The notes under the pieces are model-generated. The model did not search any database. It was not told where the DNA came from and was given only the letters and a program-made list of their open reading frames with translations. Below, one piece after another: positions 8,627 through 17,088 of a stretch of DNA of 64,000 nt. This DNA comes from Leptolyngbya sp. NIES-3755. GTDB lineage: Bacteria; Cyanobacteriota; Cyanobacteriia; Leptolyngbyales; Leptolyngbyaceae. The stretch covers positions 4,225,030 through 4,289,029 of the forward strand of contig AP017308.1 of NCBI GenBank assembly GCA_001548435.1, written 5' to 3'. Positions within the stretch are counted from its first letter, which is position 1. Every line of letters starts with the position of its first letter. Made by a program: the position numbers and the translations under genes.

Positions 8627-8728
8627 AGTTTCCTTCCCCAACAGCGTGTGAATGGCAAGACATGACAAACTAAGCGAACCTGTTCCCAATGAAACGAAGG
8701 TCGCTAAAACTCCATAGCGTTGATAGAC
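8627..8728 (-). other. Open, protein-like segment in frame upstream of mrpC
   Basis: The mrpC reading frame remains open back to a TAA at 8729-8731 and encodes a hydrophobic, natural-looking peptide (YGVLATFVSLGTGSLSLS, then CLAIHTLLGKE). There is no ATG; a TTG occurs at 8689. It could be an N-terminal extension of MrpC started at TTG, or the tail of a lost upstream membrane subunit whose 5' part was deleted. The strong ribosome site before the GTG at 8626 argues that mrpC proper begins there. Confidence 0.4.
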
Positions 8729-8829
8729 TTATATCAATTCTGAACTGTCAGCTATGAGTTATCATACCTAACCGTCATGTTCGAGACTATTCGCTTTTTA
8801 GCTGAGATTGTATAGAGTGCGAGCAATAA

Positions 8830-9204
8830 TTAAGTGTGGTTAGAAAGCCAGGTTTCCAAGTCTTCGAGGTTTGAGAAATCCAATAGAGCATCTGCGAGTG
8901 ATTCGAGTTGTTCGATCGATAAAGTGTTGATCTGCGATCGAACTTCTTCCGGTAGTTCTCCGACCTGCCGAATTAAGAGCCGAAGAATCAAAGCACTCTG
9001 TCCTTCTTGTCTTCCCACTTGTCTTCCTTCTTGTCTCCCCTGTTGGCGGGTCACTTGCTCCCATTCTAGAAATGCTTGTGAAAACGCCATAAGTTCCTCC
9101 TGTTGAGAAAAGCCTTCAATCTCACCTAACTCAATTCTGACTTTCCAGTTCGCCAATAATAGCTGGTCAAAAGGAATTTGAGGCACGAGCAAATCATAGA
9201 ACAA
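8830..9204 (-). pseudogene. Rpn/DUF4351-type protein, C-terminal remnant
   Basis: The frame starts only at TTG (9204) and has readable sequence upstream to a stop, with no proper start codon. The visible part has a central linker of repeated RQ-x-GRQ-x-G units (GRQEGRQVGRQEG), then a C-terminal domain typical of DUF4351: LILRLLIRQVGELPEEV, LSIEQLESLADALLDF, DLETWLSN. In intact cyanobacterial proteins this domain follows an N-terminal Rpn-type nuclease domain of about 150 residues, which is missing here. I therefore call it a remnant; about 124 codons are left. It lies between the antiporter operon and hldE. Confidence 0.65.
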
Positions 9205-9275
9205 ATCTATCTCAAGAGCGTTTATTTTCTCTTTGATAAAGATCTATTGATAGTTTTGTTGCCACAGATGTATCA

Positions 9276-10262
9276 ATGAATGATTTTCTTTCGGTGCTGA
9301 AGCAGTTTTCCCGATCGCAGATTTTAGTGATCGGGGAGGCAATGCTTGATCGTTATTTTCATGGTGGCGCAACTCGCTTATGCCAAGAGACTCCCGTTCC
9401 AGTAGTGACTGTTTCTCAGACGATCGAGCAACCCGGAGGAGCCGCAAATACTGCGATGAATCTGCAAAGTCTGGGTGCAGAAGTTACACTGCTTTCGGTC
9501 GTGGGTGAGGATTGGGAAGGAACACGGCTACGACAAGTGATGTCGGGAAATCAAGGAATGGTTACAGCAAGCGATCGAACAACGCTAACCAAACAGCGAA
9601 TTATGGATGGCGATCGCTTATTGCTCCGATTCGATCAAGGAACAACTGAAGCACTCAGCACAGAGCTAGAAAATAAGCTGATTACTGAACTAAGAACACA
9701 ATGGAATAACTATGATGCGGTGATCATCTCAGACTATGGTTATGGAATCTTAACCGATCGCATTATCAATACAGTTCACCAACTTCAGCAGCGAAATCCG
9801 AAGATCCTCATTGTTGATGCTAAAAATCTCATCAAATATCAATCTCTGAATGTCACCGCTGTAAAACCGAACTATCAGCAAACTTTGAATCTATTAAATC
9901 AAATCGGAGAGGTTCATAATTCTAGGGTTCAATTTGTGAAACGTAATGCAGAGCAAATTCTAGAGAGAACGGGAGCGAAAATCGTTGCGGTGACACTCGA
10001 TCGAGAAGGCGTTATCCTACTCCAACGCGCTCGCGCTCCGTATCAAATCCGGGCAAATCCCGCTTGTCCCACTCAAACGATCGGAGCAGGTGACACATTC
10101 ACAGCAGCATTCTCGATCGCATTAACGCTTACAGACAATCCAGCGATCGCGGCAGAAATCGCAGCAGCAGCAGCAGCGATCGTAGTACAAAAACCGGGAA
10201 CGGCTCGCTGTACTCTTGAAGAACTTCAATCAATGTTTAATCATGTCCTGGAACCACGCTAA
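9276..10262 (+). CDS. hldE (kinase domain, rfaE1-like): Heptose-7-phosphate kinase-like PfkB sugar kinase
   Basis: A 328-residue PfkB-family kinase. The N-terminal part has the RfaE-type pattern GEAMLDRYFHGGATRLCQETPVP and the sugar-binding PGGAANTAMNLQSLGA. Near residues 269-276 is the catalytic signature GAGDTF (base Asp and anion hole). The length equals the kinase half of bifunctional HldE; no nucleotidyltransferase domain follows. The family phosphorylates D-glycero-D-manno-heptose 7-phosphate at C1 for ADP-heptose synthesis. It is followed, with a 20-base overlap, by a family 9 glycosyltransferase, which supports a role in lipopolysaccharide or other heptose-containing glycans. Confidence 0.88.
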   Translation: MNDFLSVLKQFSRSQILVIGEAMLDRYFHGGATRLCQETPVPVVTVSQTIEQPGGAANTAMNLQSLGAEVTLLSVVGEDWEGTRLRQVMSGNQGMVTASDRTTLTKQRIMDGDRLLLRFDQGTTEALSTELENKLITELRTQWNNYDAVIISDYGYGILTDRIINTVHQLQQRNPKILIVDAKNLIKYQSLNVTAVKPNYQQTLNLLNQIGEVHNSRVQFVKRNAEQILERTGAKIVAVTLDREGVILLQRARAPYQIRANPACPTQTIGAGDTFTAAFSIALTLTDNPAIAAEIAAAAAAIVVQKPGTARCTLEELQSMFNHVLEPR

Positions 10263-11325
10263 AAACCTACTCTGCATTCGACTAGATACGATCGGGGATG
10301 TATTGATGACGACTCCAGCCTTTCGAGCGCTGAAGGATTCTGTACCCGATCGACGATTAACGTTGCTTACGTCTTCAGCGGGAAGTGCGATCGCGCCTTT
10401 GATTCCCGAAATTGACCATACGATCGTTTATGATTCTCCCTGGCTTAAAGCGACTGCAACACGAGAATCGCCAAAGCCTGAATACGAAATGATCGAGCGA
10501 CTAAAACAACACCAGTTTGATGGTGCGATCGTATTCACCGTATACAGTCAAAACCCATTACCGTCTGCATTCTTGTGCTACATGGCAGAAATTCCGCTGA
10601 GATTGGCGCACTGCCACGAGAATCCTTATCAATTGCTCACTGATTGGATTAAAGATCCAGAACCCGATCGCGGTATTCGTCACGAAGTTCAACGCCAACT
10701 TGATTTAGTGGCTGAAATTGGTGCAACAACTGAAAATCAGAAGCTATCAATTCGGATTGAACAGAAAGATCGCGATCGCGTTTCTCAAATTCTCAGTTCG
10801 CTAAACTTACCAAAACAATGGGCAGTCATTCATACGGGGGCAACGGCTCCATCGCGACGTTACTCGATCGAACAGTTCGCGATCGTGGCGGATCAATTAA
10901 TGCTTGAACATGACTGCGCTGTGATTTTTACCGGAACCACACTCGAACTCGATATCGTGGCACAAATTCGATCGAGAATGCAGGCAGAAGCTCACTCTTT
11001 AGTCTGTCAATTAAGCTTGAGTGAACTAACCGCATTGATCGAACTTTCACCTGTTCTGATTTCAAACAATACGGCTCCAGCACATCTAGCAGCAGCAGTA
11101 GGAACTCCAGTGGTTGATTTATATGCTTTGACCAATCCACAACATACCCCGTGGCAAGTTTCGCATCGATTATTATTTCAAGACGTGCCCTGTAAGTATT
11201 GCTATAAAAGTATTTGCCCCGAAGGGCATCATCATTGTTTAGCGCAAGTTGCTCCCGAAACCGTTGTCAAAGCAGCGTGTGAATTGCTCGAAGAAACGGC
11301 ACAAACCTTAGAAATTTCGGCATAA
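10243..11325 (+). CDS. Glycosyltransferase family 9 (ADP-heptose:LPS heptosyltransferase-like)
   Basis: About 360 residues from the ATG at 10243 (MSWNHAKNLLCIRLDTIGDVLMTTPAF). The opening IRLDTIGDVLMTTPAFRALK is the classic GT9 N-terminal motif. The C-terminal half has AVIHTGATAPSRR, LSLSELTALIELSPVLISNNTAPAHLAAAVGTPVVDLYAL, the nucleotide-sugar site of heptosyltransferases, and a Cys pair near the end (PCKYCYKSICPEGHH). Its start lies inside the 3' end of the kinase gene, suggesting translational coupling. Probable transfer of heptose to a cell-surface glycan; acceptor unknown. Confidence 0.88.
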   Translation: MSWNHAKNLLCIRLDTIGDVLMTTPAFRALKDSVPDRRLTLLTSSAGSAIAPLIPEIDHTIVYDSPWLKATATRESPKPEYEMIERLKQHQFDGAIVFTVYSQNPLPSAFLCYMAEIPLRLAHCHENPYQLLTDWIKDPEPDRGIRHEVQRQLDLVAEIGATTENQKLSIRIEQKDRDRVSQILSSLNLPKQWAVIHTGATAPSRRYSIEQFAIVADQLMLEHDCAVIFTGTTLELDIVAQIRSRMQAEAHSLVCQLSLSELTALIELSPVLISNNTAPAHLAAAVGTPVVDLYALTNPQHTPWQVSHRLLFQDVPCKYCYKSICPEGHHHCLAQVAPETVVKAACELLEETAQTLEISA

Positions 11326-11450
11326 AACTTGTTCCTAGAAATGTCTATTCCTTAGGACACTTTATGATTATCACTTCTGACAGATGGGTTCCTATAAAGC
11401 AAATTGATACTCTTTATGTGTGAGCTAAAAAACTTTAGGAGAAACTGATT

Positions 11451-11720
11451 ATGAATCTTATCGCTTGGATTATCTTAGGTCTGATTGCAGGTGCGATCGC
11501 GAAAGCAATTTACCCTGGCGACCAAGGCGGCGGCATTCTCGGAACGATCGTCTTAGGTATTATTGGTGCATTTGTCGGTGGTAGCCTCTACACCTTCTTA
11601 ACCACAGGGGCATTGAATTTGACTGCGGCTTCCTTGAGCTTCGGTGGCATCTTGATTGCAGTATTGGGTGCCATTGTCGCGATCTTCCTCTGGGGTCTGT
11701 TAACCCGTCGTGCAGCATAG
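11451..11720 (+). CDS. GlsB/YeaQ/YmgE-family membrane protein
   Basis: An 89-residue, very hydrophobic protein with three membrane segments and Gly-rich turns (IILGLIAGAIAKAIYPGDQGGGILGTIVLGIIGAFVGG). This is the pattern of the transglycosylase-associated/GlsB family of stress-responsive small membrane proteins. The ATG has TAGGAG about 9 bases upstream. The gene is monocistronic: 125 bases of leader before it and a strong hairpin terminator right after it. The biochemical role of the family is not established. Confidence 0.9.
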   Translation: MNLIAWIILGLIAGAIAKAIYPGDQGGGILGTIVLGIIGAFVGGSLYTFLTTGALNLTAASLSFGGILIAVLGAIVAIFLWGLLTRRAA

Positions 11721-11738
11721 TTCATGACAATCAACGAC

Positions 11739-11776
11739 AAAAGCTTTCTCTAGGATTTGATCTGGAGAAAGCTTTT
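11739..11776 (+). terminator. Hairpin terminator after the GlsB-like gene
   Basis: A perfect 12-base inverted repeat AAAAGCTTTCTC/GAGAAAGCTTTT with a 14-base loop, ending in TTTT. It lies 19 bases after the stop codon, between two convergent genes, and because both arms are A/T-ended it could serve both directions. Confidence 0.75.
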
Positions 11777-11819
11777 GCATCTTTTCGGCTATTCAATTGT
11801 GTCGAGACTGATGTTTGAT

Positions 11820-12068
11820 TTACTCTCCCTTCGGTTTTGCTTTATTCACTCGCAATTGTCGCCCCATCCATTCCGCGCCGTCTAATTCAGCGATCGCGGC
11901 ATCTTCCTGGGCATCTTGTTCCATCTCAACGAACGCAAAGCCCCGCATTCGTCCTGTTTCTCGATCGGTGGGCAGCACCACACGTTTTACATCACCATAT
12001 TCAGCGAATACGGTTTTCAGGTCGTCTACGGTCGCTTGGTAGGAAAGATTTCCAACGTAAATGGTCAT
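11820..12068 (-). CDS. RRM-type RNA-binding protein (cyanobacterial Rbp)
   Basis: An 82-residue single-RRM protein. RNP2 is IYVGNLSY at residues 3-10 and RNP1 is RGFAFVEM around 43-50, followed by a short basic tail (RVNKAKPKGE). The start MTIYVGNL at 12068 is the universal Rbp start; the upstream extension is discarded. Cyanobacterial Rbp proteins bind RNA, and several are cold-induced or localise mRNAs near the membrane (family knowledge). About 307 bases lie between this start and the crtQ stop, enough for a long regulated leader, as seen for cold-responsive rbp genes elsewhere. Confidence 0.93.
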   Translation of the reverse strand: MTIYVGNLSYQATVDDLKTVFAEYGDVKRVVLPTDRETGRMRGFAFVEMEQDAQEDAAIAELDGAEWMGRQLRVNKAKPKGE

Positions 12069-12375
12069 GGGAATATCCGAAACGAAGAGCAAATCTGGAT
12101 TTGGTTAACACGATCGTGCCTCAGAATTTTTCTCATACTGCCAAGCTCCAAGGAGCCATTTCAGTAATAGAACTGTCTTGAGGATCGAGTTGTCAGAAAT
12201 CCAATCTGATCATCTCTTGTTTCACCCCATAAATTTTGTTTTGCTGACTACATCTTCATAAAAAGATTCAATTTTGTGCATTAATTTTTTCAAGGTTTCG
12301 CTTAATTGGGGGAGCGAAGGAATCGATCAAGGGACTGTCCAAGTTAATCGCTTCTGACTCGGACAGCCCACCAGT
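12069..12375. other. Intergenic stretch upstream of the RRM gene
   Basis: No gene found. The stretch holds the promoter and leader of the RRM gene, and near its far end the crtQ hairpin. It is AT-rich in the middle (12225-12300), with several runs of T and A. I see no sequence that I can identify as a riboswitch or a named cold box. Confidence 0.6.
12331..12369 (-). terminator. Hairpin after crtQ
   Basis: Read on the minus strand, GGGCTGTCC and GGACAGTCC form a stem of about 9-12 pairs (one G-T) beginning a few bases after the crtQ stop. No T-run follows, so it is a weak candidate for intrinsic termination; it could instead stabilise the crtQ 3' end. Confidence 0.4.
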
Positions 12376-13845
12376 TTAGTATTTGAATAGTCCTACGCCC
12401 TGAACCTTGTATCCAGTCGGCTCTAGGATTTTCTGAGCGGCTTGCTTTCCAGAAATCGTCGCACCTTCCATACTGTCGATGTAATCCTGCTGCGTATAGC
12501 TGCCAGCGAGGAAGAAATTCTCGATCGATGTTCTCTGAGAAGGTCGGTATGGATCTTTCCCTGGTTCTTCACGATAGAGCGATTGTGCAAGTTTCACGAC
12601 GTTGTACCAGGTCATATTTAATTCCTGTGATGAAGGGAAAAGATCATGAATCTGTTTTAACGCATGTTTGGCAATGTCTTCGTTGCTCATCGGAACAAAG
12701 GGATCGCCCGGTGTGAGAACGACTTGCATAAGTGAGCCTTGTCCCTCCCGGTAATAGTCTTTCGGGCTAGTCAGTGCTAAATCTGCGAAACAAGAGAAAT
12801 CAGCATCAGAACTGTATAGCAAGTTGTCCATTCCTGCGGCGTGTTCAACTTGTTTTCGAGCTTCAGGATCGTTCATTTCTGTGACCCAACCATCGAAGCG
12901 CATTTGAACAGTTGCCACCGGAACGGCTTCGAGCTTGTAAATGTTGTCAAACTCTTTGATGCTGCGCCATTCTTGCGGCAATAATCGCTGAATTCCAGGC
13001 ACATCACAGGCAGCGAGATACACATCAGCGGTAATGATTTCTTCAGCGTCACCGTTCGCGATCGCTAATCCCGTTACTTTCGTATTCTCGCCCTCACCTT
13101 CAAACAAAATCCGGCGAGTCTGCCGACGAGTGTGGATCTTTGCCCCTTTCGCTTCGATGTAATCCACGATCGGTTTATGCAAGTATTCCGCAGGCGATCC
13201 AGAGAGCATGTTCAATCGAGATGCTTCTGTTTTCGAGGCGAACATCATAAAGATCGTCAACATACACCGAGCCGAAATATTCTCAGTGTCAATAAATCCC
13301 AGAGCCAACGCGATCGGGTCCCACATTTTTTTGAGACTGTTTTGCGATCCGCCATGACTGCGAAACCAATCGGCAAAGCTCACATCATCGAGCGCACGAA
13401 TCATTTTCATCGCGACATCGTAGTTCACCAAACCAGGAACGATCGGACTTGTACCGAGCGCGATCGCATTTTGCAATTTGTCCTGGATCGTTAACTGTCC
13501 GGTGGTGAAAAACGCCTTCAATCCATGAAAGGGTGCACCGAGTAAAAACCGAAAATCGAGCTTACCCAATTCCCCGCCACGATTCACAAAGGTATGAACA
13601 TGCTCTTTCGGCAGCAATTCCTTGTAAGCTCCGACCTTTTCCATCAGAGCGAATAGATTTGCGTAATTGTTGAAGAAAACGTGCAAACCCATTTCGATAT
13701 GGTTGCCTTCGGAATCGATCCAACTTCCGACCTTGCCCCCAACAAACGATCGGGCTTCAAAGAGTTCGACTTCGTGACCCGCATCGACTAATTCCACAGC
13801 GGCGGCTAAACCTGCCAATCCCGCTCCAACGATCGCAACACGCAT
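12376..13845 (-). CDS. crtQ: Zeta-carotene desaturase, plant/cyanobacterial type
   Basis: A 489-residue FAD-dependent desaturase. The Rossmann motif [29 protein letters not shown] spans residues 3-31, followed by FVGGKVGSW and [10 protein letters not shown], typical of the CrtQ/CrtP group rather than CrtI. The C-terminal FAD-binding signature is [48 protein letters not shown] and [25 protein letters not shown] match zeta-carotene desaturase (ZDS) better than phytoene desaturase. The enzyme turns 9,9'-di-cis-zeta-carotene into prolycopene at the photosynthetic membrane using a quinone acceptor (family knowledge). Single gene with its own leader. Confidence 0.93.
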   Translation of the reverse strand: MRVAIVGAGLAGLAAAVELVDAGHEVELFEARSFVGGKVGSWIDSEGNHIEMGLHVFFNNYANLFALMEKVGAYKELLPKEHVHTFVNRGGELGKLDFRFLLGAPFHGLKAFFTTGQLTIQDKLQNAIALGTSPIVPGLVNYDVAMKMIRALDDVSFADWFRSHGGSQNSLKKMWDPIALALGFIDTENISARCMLTIFMMFASKTEASRLNMLSGSPAEYLHKPIVDYIEAKGAKIHTRRQTRRILFEGEGENTKVTGLAIANGDAEEIITADVYLAACDVPGIQRLLPQEWRSIKEFDNIYKLEAVPVATVQMRFDGWVTEMNDPEARKQVEHAAGMDNLLYSSDADFSCFADLALTSPKDYYREGQGSLMQVVLTPGDPFVPMSNEDIAKHALKQIHDLFPSSQELNMTWYNVVKLAQSLYREEPGKDPYRPSQRTSIENFFLAGSYTQQDYIDSMEGATISGKQAAQKILEPTGYKVQGVGLFKY

Positions 13846-13952
13846 TCTGCAAACCTACATTTCGCGACTTTCTTAAGAAATTTTAACGCCGTTGTGTGCG
13901 CGAAAACCGAAATCGAGGCATTCTAACGGGGTCGATTTTGTTCCAGGTTGTC

Positions 13953-14564
13953 ATGATAAAAGGCTTGAGATGGTTACTGCTCGGATTGCTGACAGGCTGT
14001 ACGCCGCTTCCGACTCGAATTATTGAATACACGCCCCCACGCCCGGTTGATCCGACTCCTTACGAGAAAAAGGGCTATGTTTCGGGCATTCCTGCCGATC
14101 GAGTCATTCCAAAATCTCAGATCAAAGTGCCTCGGACGGTGGTGGCAAAACCCGGTCAGAAACTTTCTGAGGATGATTTGGGAACCTTACTGACTCAAGC
14201 GGAAGATAAAGCGATTAGTGCAGAGAATTTAGCGCGAACGGCACAATCAAAGGACGATTGGAGTTTGGTGATCGATCGATGGAAATTAGCGATCGATATT
14301 CTCAAACCTGCGGCTCAAATGCCTCGTGTGCGTCAAGCCCTCACAGAATACGAGCGAAATCTATCACAGGCACAGATCCAAGCGAAAACGAATCCTCGAC
14401 AGTTGGATGTGACTGAGCGATCGACCAGTAACGGAATTCCATTAACCGTGAACTCTCCTTCTCCGTCCCCGTCTCCATCTGCATCTCCTTCTCCGTCCCC
14501 TTCAGCGTCTCCTTCTCCTTCTGCCTCACCTTCACCAGAACCTAAATCAACCTCAGTTCAATAA
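13953..14564 (+). CDS. Lipoprotein with Ser/Pro repeat tail, unknown function
   Basis: About 203 residues from the ATG at 13953 (MIKGLRWLLLGLLTGCTPLP). Positions around 10-16 form a lipobox (LLTGC), so this is a probable lipoprotein. A central helical segment (about 85-150: EDKAISAENLARTAQSKDDWSLVIDRWKLAIDILK) resembles a single tetratricopeptide-like hairpin. The last 40 residues are a low-complexity Ser-Pro/Ala repeat made of TCTCCTTCTCC-like units, of a type often seen in secreted cyanobacterial proteins. The function is unknown. It is divergent from crtQ and faces the repeat element at 14593. Confidence 0.75.
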   Translation: MIKGLRWLLLGLLTGCTPLPTRIIEYTPPRPVDPTPYEKKGYVSGIPADRVIPKSQIKVPRTVVAKPGQKLSEDDLGTLLTQAEDKAISAENLARTAQSKDDWSLVIDRWKLAIDILKPAAQMPRVRQALTEYERNLSQAQIQAKTNPRQLDVTERSTSNGIPLTVNSPSPSPSPSASPSPSPSASPSPSASPSPEPKSTSVQ

Positions 14565-14592
14565 AGAATTCGCTGCGGTTGTATCGGTTAAT

Positions 14593-14699
14593 GCCCCCTA
14601 AATCCCCCAAATTTGGGGGACTTTGAACTAGAAAAAATTCTTAGGCTTCCAGAGCATCCTCACTCTTCAAAGTCCCCCAGAATGGGGGATTTAGGGGGC
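14593..14699. repeat. Inverted-repeat element, MITE-like
   Basis: Two arms of about 34-35 bases, starting GCCCCCTAAATCCCCC and ending at the mirror image, face each other across about 38 bases. Each arm also contains its own short palindrome (CCCCCAAATTTGGGGG on the left). The arms differ by a few bases and one indel. Sequences of the form CCCCTAAATCCCCCA...TGGGGGA are common dispersed repeats in cyanobacterial genomes. It lies between convergent genes and encodes nothing. I read it as a small non-autonomous element. Confidence 0.75.
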
Positions 14700-14741
14700 G
14701 ACTCCCGAAGAATCTATTACTCTAAGAATCCAGCGAATTCG

Positions 14742-15284
14742 CTAAATCAACGAATGGGAAGGCAACCCATCAATGCTCACCTGATTATTGTCTTTCCAAT
14801 ATTTTTCCAAGCCTTGTTTGCCTTTCTTTGCCGCCCAATTGATCAAGGTATCTCGATCGCTTACAAAGTCGTACAGCGGAACCCCACCCCCACAAGAAGT
14901 CGAAACCGATTCAATCTGGAGCAGAACAATTTGTCGCGTCCCTGGAACTGGCTCGAACATCGGATAAAGCGCGTCCCACTTGTCATCACAAGGACGAATC
15001 ACGTAGCCCGTTCCATACAATCGCAAAATCACGGGCTTGCCTTCAAAGCTGCAAAACATAATCGTCATGCGACCGTTTTCGAGCAGATGGGCACTCGTTT
15101 CATTACCGCTGCCAGTGAGATCGAGATAAGCTGCCGTCTGATGATCCAACACTCGAAACGAATTGATGCCCTTTGGAGAGACATTAATTCGTCCCTCGAT
15201 CGGAGCCGTTGCCGTGAAAAAGATGTGTTGGCTCTCAATAAATTGCTGAAGCGCGTTTGTCAATGCCGGGTAGAACTTTGCCAT
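14742..15284 (-). CDS. Pyridoxamine 5'-phosphate oxidase-family flavin protein
   Basis: About 180 residues with the split-barrel FMN-binding pattern: MAKFYPALTNALQQFIESQHIFFTATA at the start, GRINVSPKG, LDLTGSGNETSAHLLENGRMTIMFC and LRLYGTGYVI. A close relative of stand-alone proteins usually called pyridoxamine 5'-phosphate oxidase-related FMN-binding proteins. The start could be the ATG at 15284 (homologues usually begin MAKFYP) or the ATG three codons upstream. The substrate is unknown and the classical PNPOx role is not implied. It ends close to the inverted-repeat element. Confidence 0.85.
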   Translation of the reverse strand: MAKFYPALTNALQQFIESQHIFFTATAPIEGRINVSPKGINSFRVLDHQTAAYLDLTGSGNETSAHLLENGRMTIMFCSFEGKPVILRLYGTGYVIRPCDDKWDALYPMFEPVPGTRQIVLLQIESVSTSCGGGVPLYDFVSDRDTLINWAAKKGKQGLEKYWKDNNQVSIDGLPSHSLI

Positions 15285-15360
15285 GTTGAGCATGATTTAC
15301 AATGAGCGGTTCAAAACTTAGCATTCTTTTCGTTTCGTAAACCGCTCATCGTTATCATTT

Positions 15361-15561
15361 TTAGTAACCGCTTATTTCATGCCCGGTAGCAGTGATCGCT
15401 TGCTTAAAGGTCTCTTCGGAAGCTTTCGCTTCGACCGTAACCGTTTTTTGCTCTAAATCAATCTCTACTTTCGCATCAGGTTCATGCGTCAGAATCGTTT
15501 CTTTGATGTCTTCTGCCGCTTCAGGACTGTTCAAGGTAGGAACATGTAGCTTTAATGCCAT
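15361..15561 (-). CDS. HMA-fold small protein lacking the CxxC metal site
   Basis: A 66-residue protein matching the length and beta-alpha-beta-beta-alpha-beta pattern of heavy-metal-associated domains (LKLHVPTLNSPEAAEDIKETILTHEPDAKVEIDLEQKTVTVEA...ATGHEI). Where copper chaperones have the MxCxxC loop this protein has LNSPEAAED, with no cysteine anywhere. It therefore should not bind copper in the usual way. Similar CxxC-less HMA proteins occur in cyanobacteria with no defined role. Single gene. Confidence 0.85.
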   Translation of the reverse strand: MALKLHVPTLNSPEAAEDIKETILTHEPDAKVEIDLEQKTVTVEAKASEETFKQAITATGHEISGY

Positions 15562-15669
15562 AACGATCGACTCATAACAACACTTCTTATGCTGGTCCGA
15601 TCGCCGCAGACTTCACCCCCGCTAGAGATAGATTTTGTCGCAAAAATATTGCTGAGTCGATCGTCAAAT

Positions 15670-16290
15670 CTAACTTTGCTGTAACTGTTTCCAGCGTTGC
15701 TGCAAGTCCTGAATCGTATAAACCGCTCGAAACTTCAAGCCCTGCTGTTGGTAGAATTCCGCTCCGCCTTGTTGTCGATCGACTAGAGAAATCACTTCTT
15801 CAACTCGATAGCCTGCATCGCGTAATCGATCGACCGCTTTCATCGCAGATTGTCCCGTGGTGACCACATCTTCCAATACGACAACCGGACTCCCTTCAGG
15901 CAAAGTTAATCCTTCAATATAAGCCTGTGTTCCGTGTCCTTTTGCCTCTTTGCGAACGATCAATGCCGCGATCGATCGACCTTCATAAGCTGCCACGACG
16001 CTGGTAGCCGTTACGATCGGATCAGCCCCCAGAGTCAATCCTGCGACTGCAACCGTTTCTGAATCAATTAGAGAGAGCAAGACTCGTCCCACCGCTAATG
16101 CACCTTGAGGATGGAGCGTTACTTGCTTGCCATTGATGTAATAAGTGCTGCGCTGACCGGAAGACAGAAGAAAATCGCCTTCTCGGTAGGCATCTAAACA
16201 GAATAAATCGAGCAGTCGATCGTGCACTTCATCAATGTCCGCAGTTGCCCAGGGAAATGATTTGGCATCAAACTTAGTCACATTCGTCAT
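15670..16290 (-). CDS. pyrE: Orotate phosphoribosyltransferase
   Basis: A 206-residue type I phosphoribosyltransferase. The PRPP-binding motif VVVLEDVVTTGQSA occupies residues 136-149. The flexible catalytic loop is RKEAKGHG at 113-120 with Lys114 and Lys117, and FLLSSGQRSTYYINGKQVTL near 40-59 is the typical OPRT N-terminal substrate loop. It converts orotate and PRPP to orotidine 5'-phosphate in pyrimidine synthesis. An extra N-terminal 15-20 residues precede the first helix. Single gene; 140 bases of non-coding sequence separate it from the next, divergent gene. Confidence 0.95.
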   Translation of the reverse strand: MTNVTKFDAKSFPWATADIDEVHDRLLDLFCLDAYREGDFLLSSGQRSTYYINGKQVTLHPQGALAVGRVLLSLIDSETVAVAGLTLGADPIVTATSVVAAYEGRSIAALIVRKEAKGHGTQAYIEGLTLPEGSPVVVLEDVVTTGQSAMKAVDRLRDAGYRVEEVISLVDRQQGGAEFYQQQGLKFRAVYTIQDLQQRWKQLQQS

Positions 16291-16433
16291 ATCAGGGCAA
16301 ACTAATGAATATTACGTGGCAAAAAGTATAGATTTGGTTAAATTCGTCACATCGATCACGAAATATACGGAGTCGAATGGAAGAATTGCCGATCTAGCTG
16401 TCACCCTTTAGCCAATCATTGAGGATAAAGACT

Positions 16434-16910
16434 ATGGGCGCTAGGATCAAGAGCCTAATCTGCACAGTTGGGTTAAGTGCAGTGTCGAGTTTGATTGCCA
16501 TGTCCGCAACGGCACAGGAATCGACCTCTCCGGTGTTTCGACCCCGTGAAACGATTCCAAACGAAGTCAATCGGACTTTCTTTGGTGGACCGGGCGAATT
16601 CTCCGATCGTAATCCATTACGCAATACTCAAACGATTCTGGGTACTCCCTACGGATTCCCCGAAAATCAAATTTCCCGTGATGGTGAACGCTTGCATCGT
16701 CTGTACGTGGATCTGCTGAATCAGCAAGTTTCGAGCGATCCCCTGATTCGGACGGCTGATTTGCCAAACCCGTTCAATCTCTCGGTGCAAACGTTGCCGG
16801 ATGCGGGCAATCGAGTGATGGGAAGTGAATTCTCGATCGAGCAATCGTTAGAGCCACAATTTCCAGTACAGCCACCGCGTCCGACTCAACTGTTGCCGCA
16901 GCGGTTTTAG
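16434..16910 (+). CDS. Secreted protein of unknown function
   Basis: A 158-residue protein from the ATG at 16434, with GAGGAT about 10 bases upstream. A signal peptide is clear (MGARIKSLICTVGLSAVSSLIAMSATAQES, cut probably after ATA or AQ). The mature part is Pro/Asn/Arg-rich, with segments FRPRETIPNEVNRTFFGGPGEFSD and ILGTPYGFPENQISRDGERLHRLYVDLLNQQ. I do not recognise the family; it looks like one of the cyanobacterium-specific exported proteins. Its last seven codons lie within the first copy of a 99-base tandem duplication, so the second copy carries an extra, unused gene tail. Confidence 0.75.
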   Translation: MGARIKSLICTVGLSAVSSLIAMSATAQESTSPVFRPRETIPNEVNRTFFGGPGEFSDRNPLRNTQTILGTPYGFPENQISRDGERLHRLYVDLLNQQVSSDPLIRTADLPNPFNLSVQTLPDAGNRVMGSEFSIEQSLEPQFPVQPPRPTQLLPQRF

Positions 16911-17088
16911 AGGGTGCGAGGTGCGAGGTGCGGGGTGCGAGGGAGGAATGCTTGAATTGATGAATGCTTGAACTGTGGTTCTAAGCCACTGTTGCCGCAG
17001 CGGTTTTAGAGGGTGCGAGGTGCGAGGTGCGGGGTGCGAGGGAGGAGTGCTTGAATTGATGAATGCTTGAACTGTGGTTCTAAGCCAC
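16889..17088. repeat. Two-copy tandem duplication, 99-base unit
   Basis: The segment from ACTGTTGCCGCAGCGGTTTTAG through TTCTAAGCCAC occurs twice, offset by exactly 99 bases, with a single visible difference (GGAGGAATG against GGAGGAGTG). The first copy begins inside the 3' end of the secreted-protein gene. The near-identity means a recent duplication. Each copy contains GGTGCGA-type heptamers. Confidence 0.9.

Noticed and set aside
14613..15305. 230-codon plus-strand open frame
   Set aside because: It runs antisense to the flavin-binding protein across its full length and through the inverted-repeat element; composition is Arg/His-rich as in a shadow frame.
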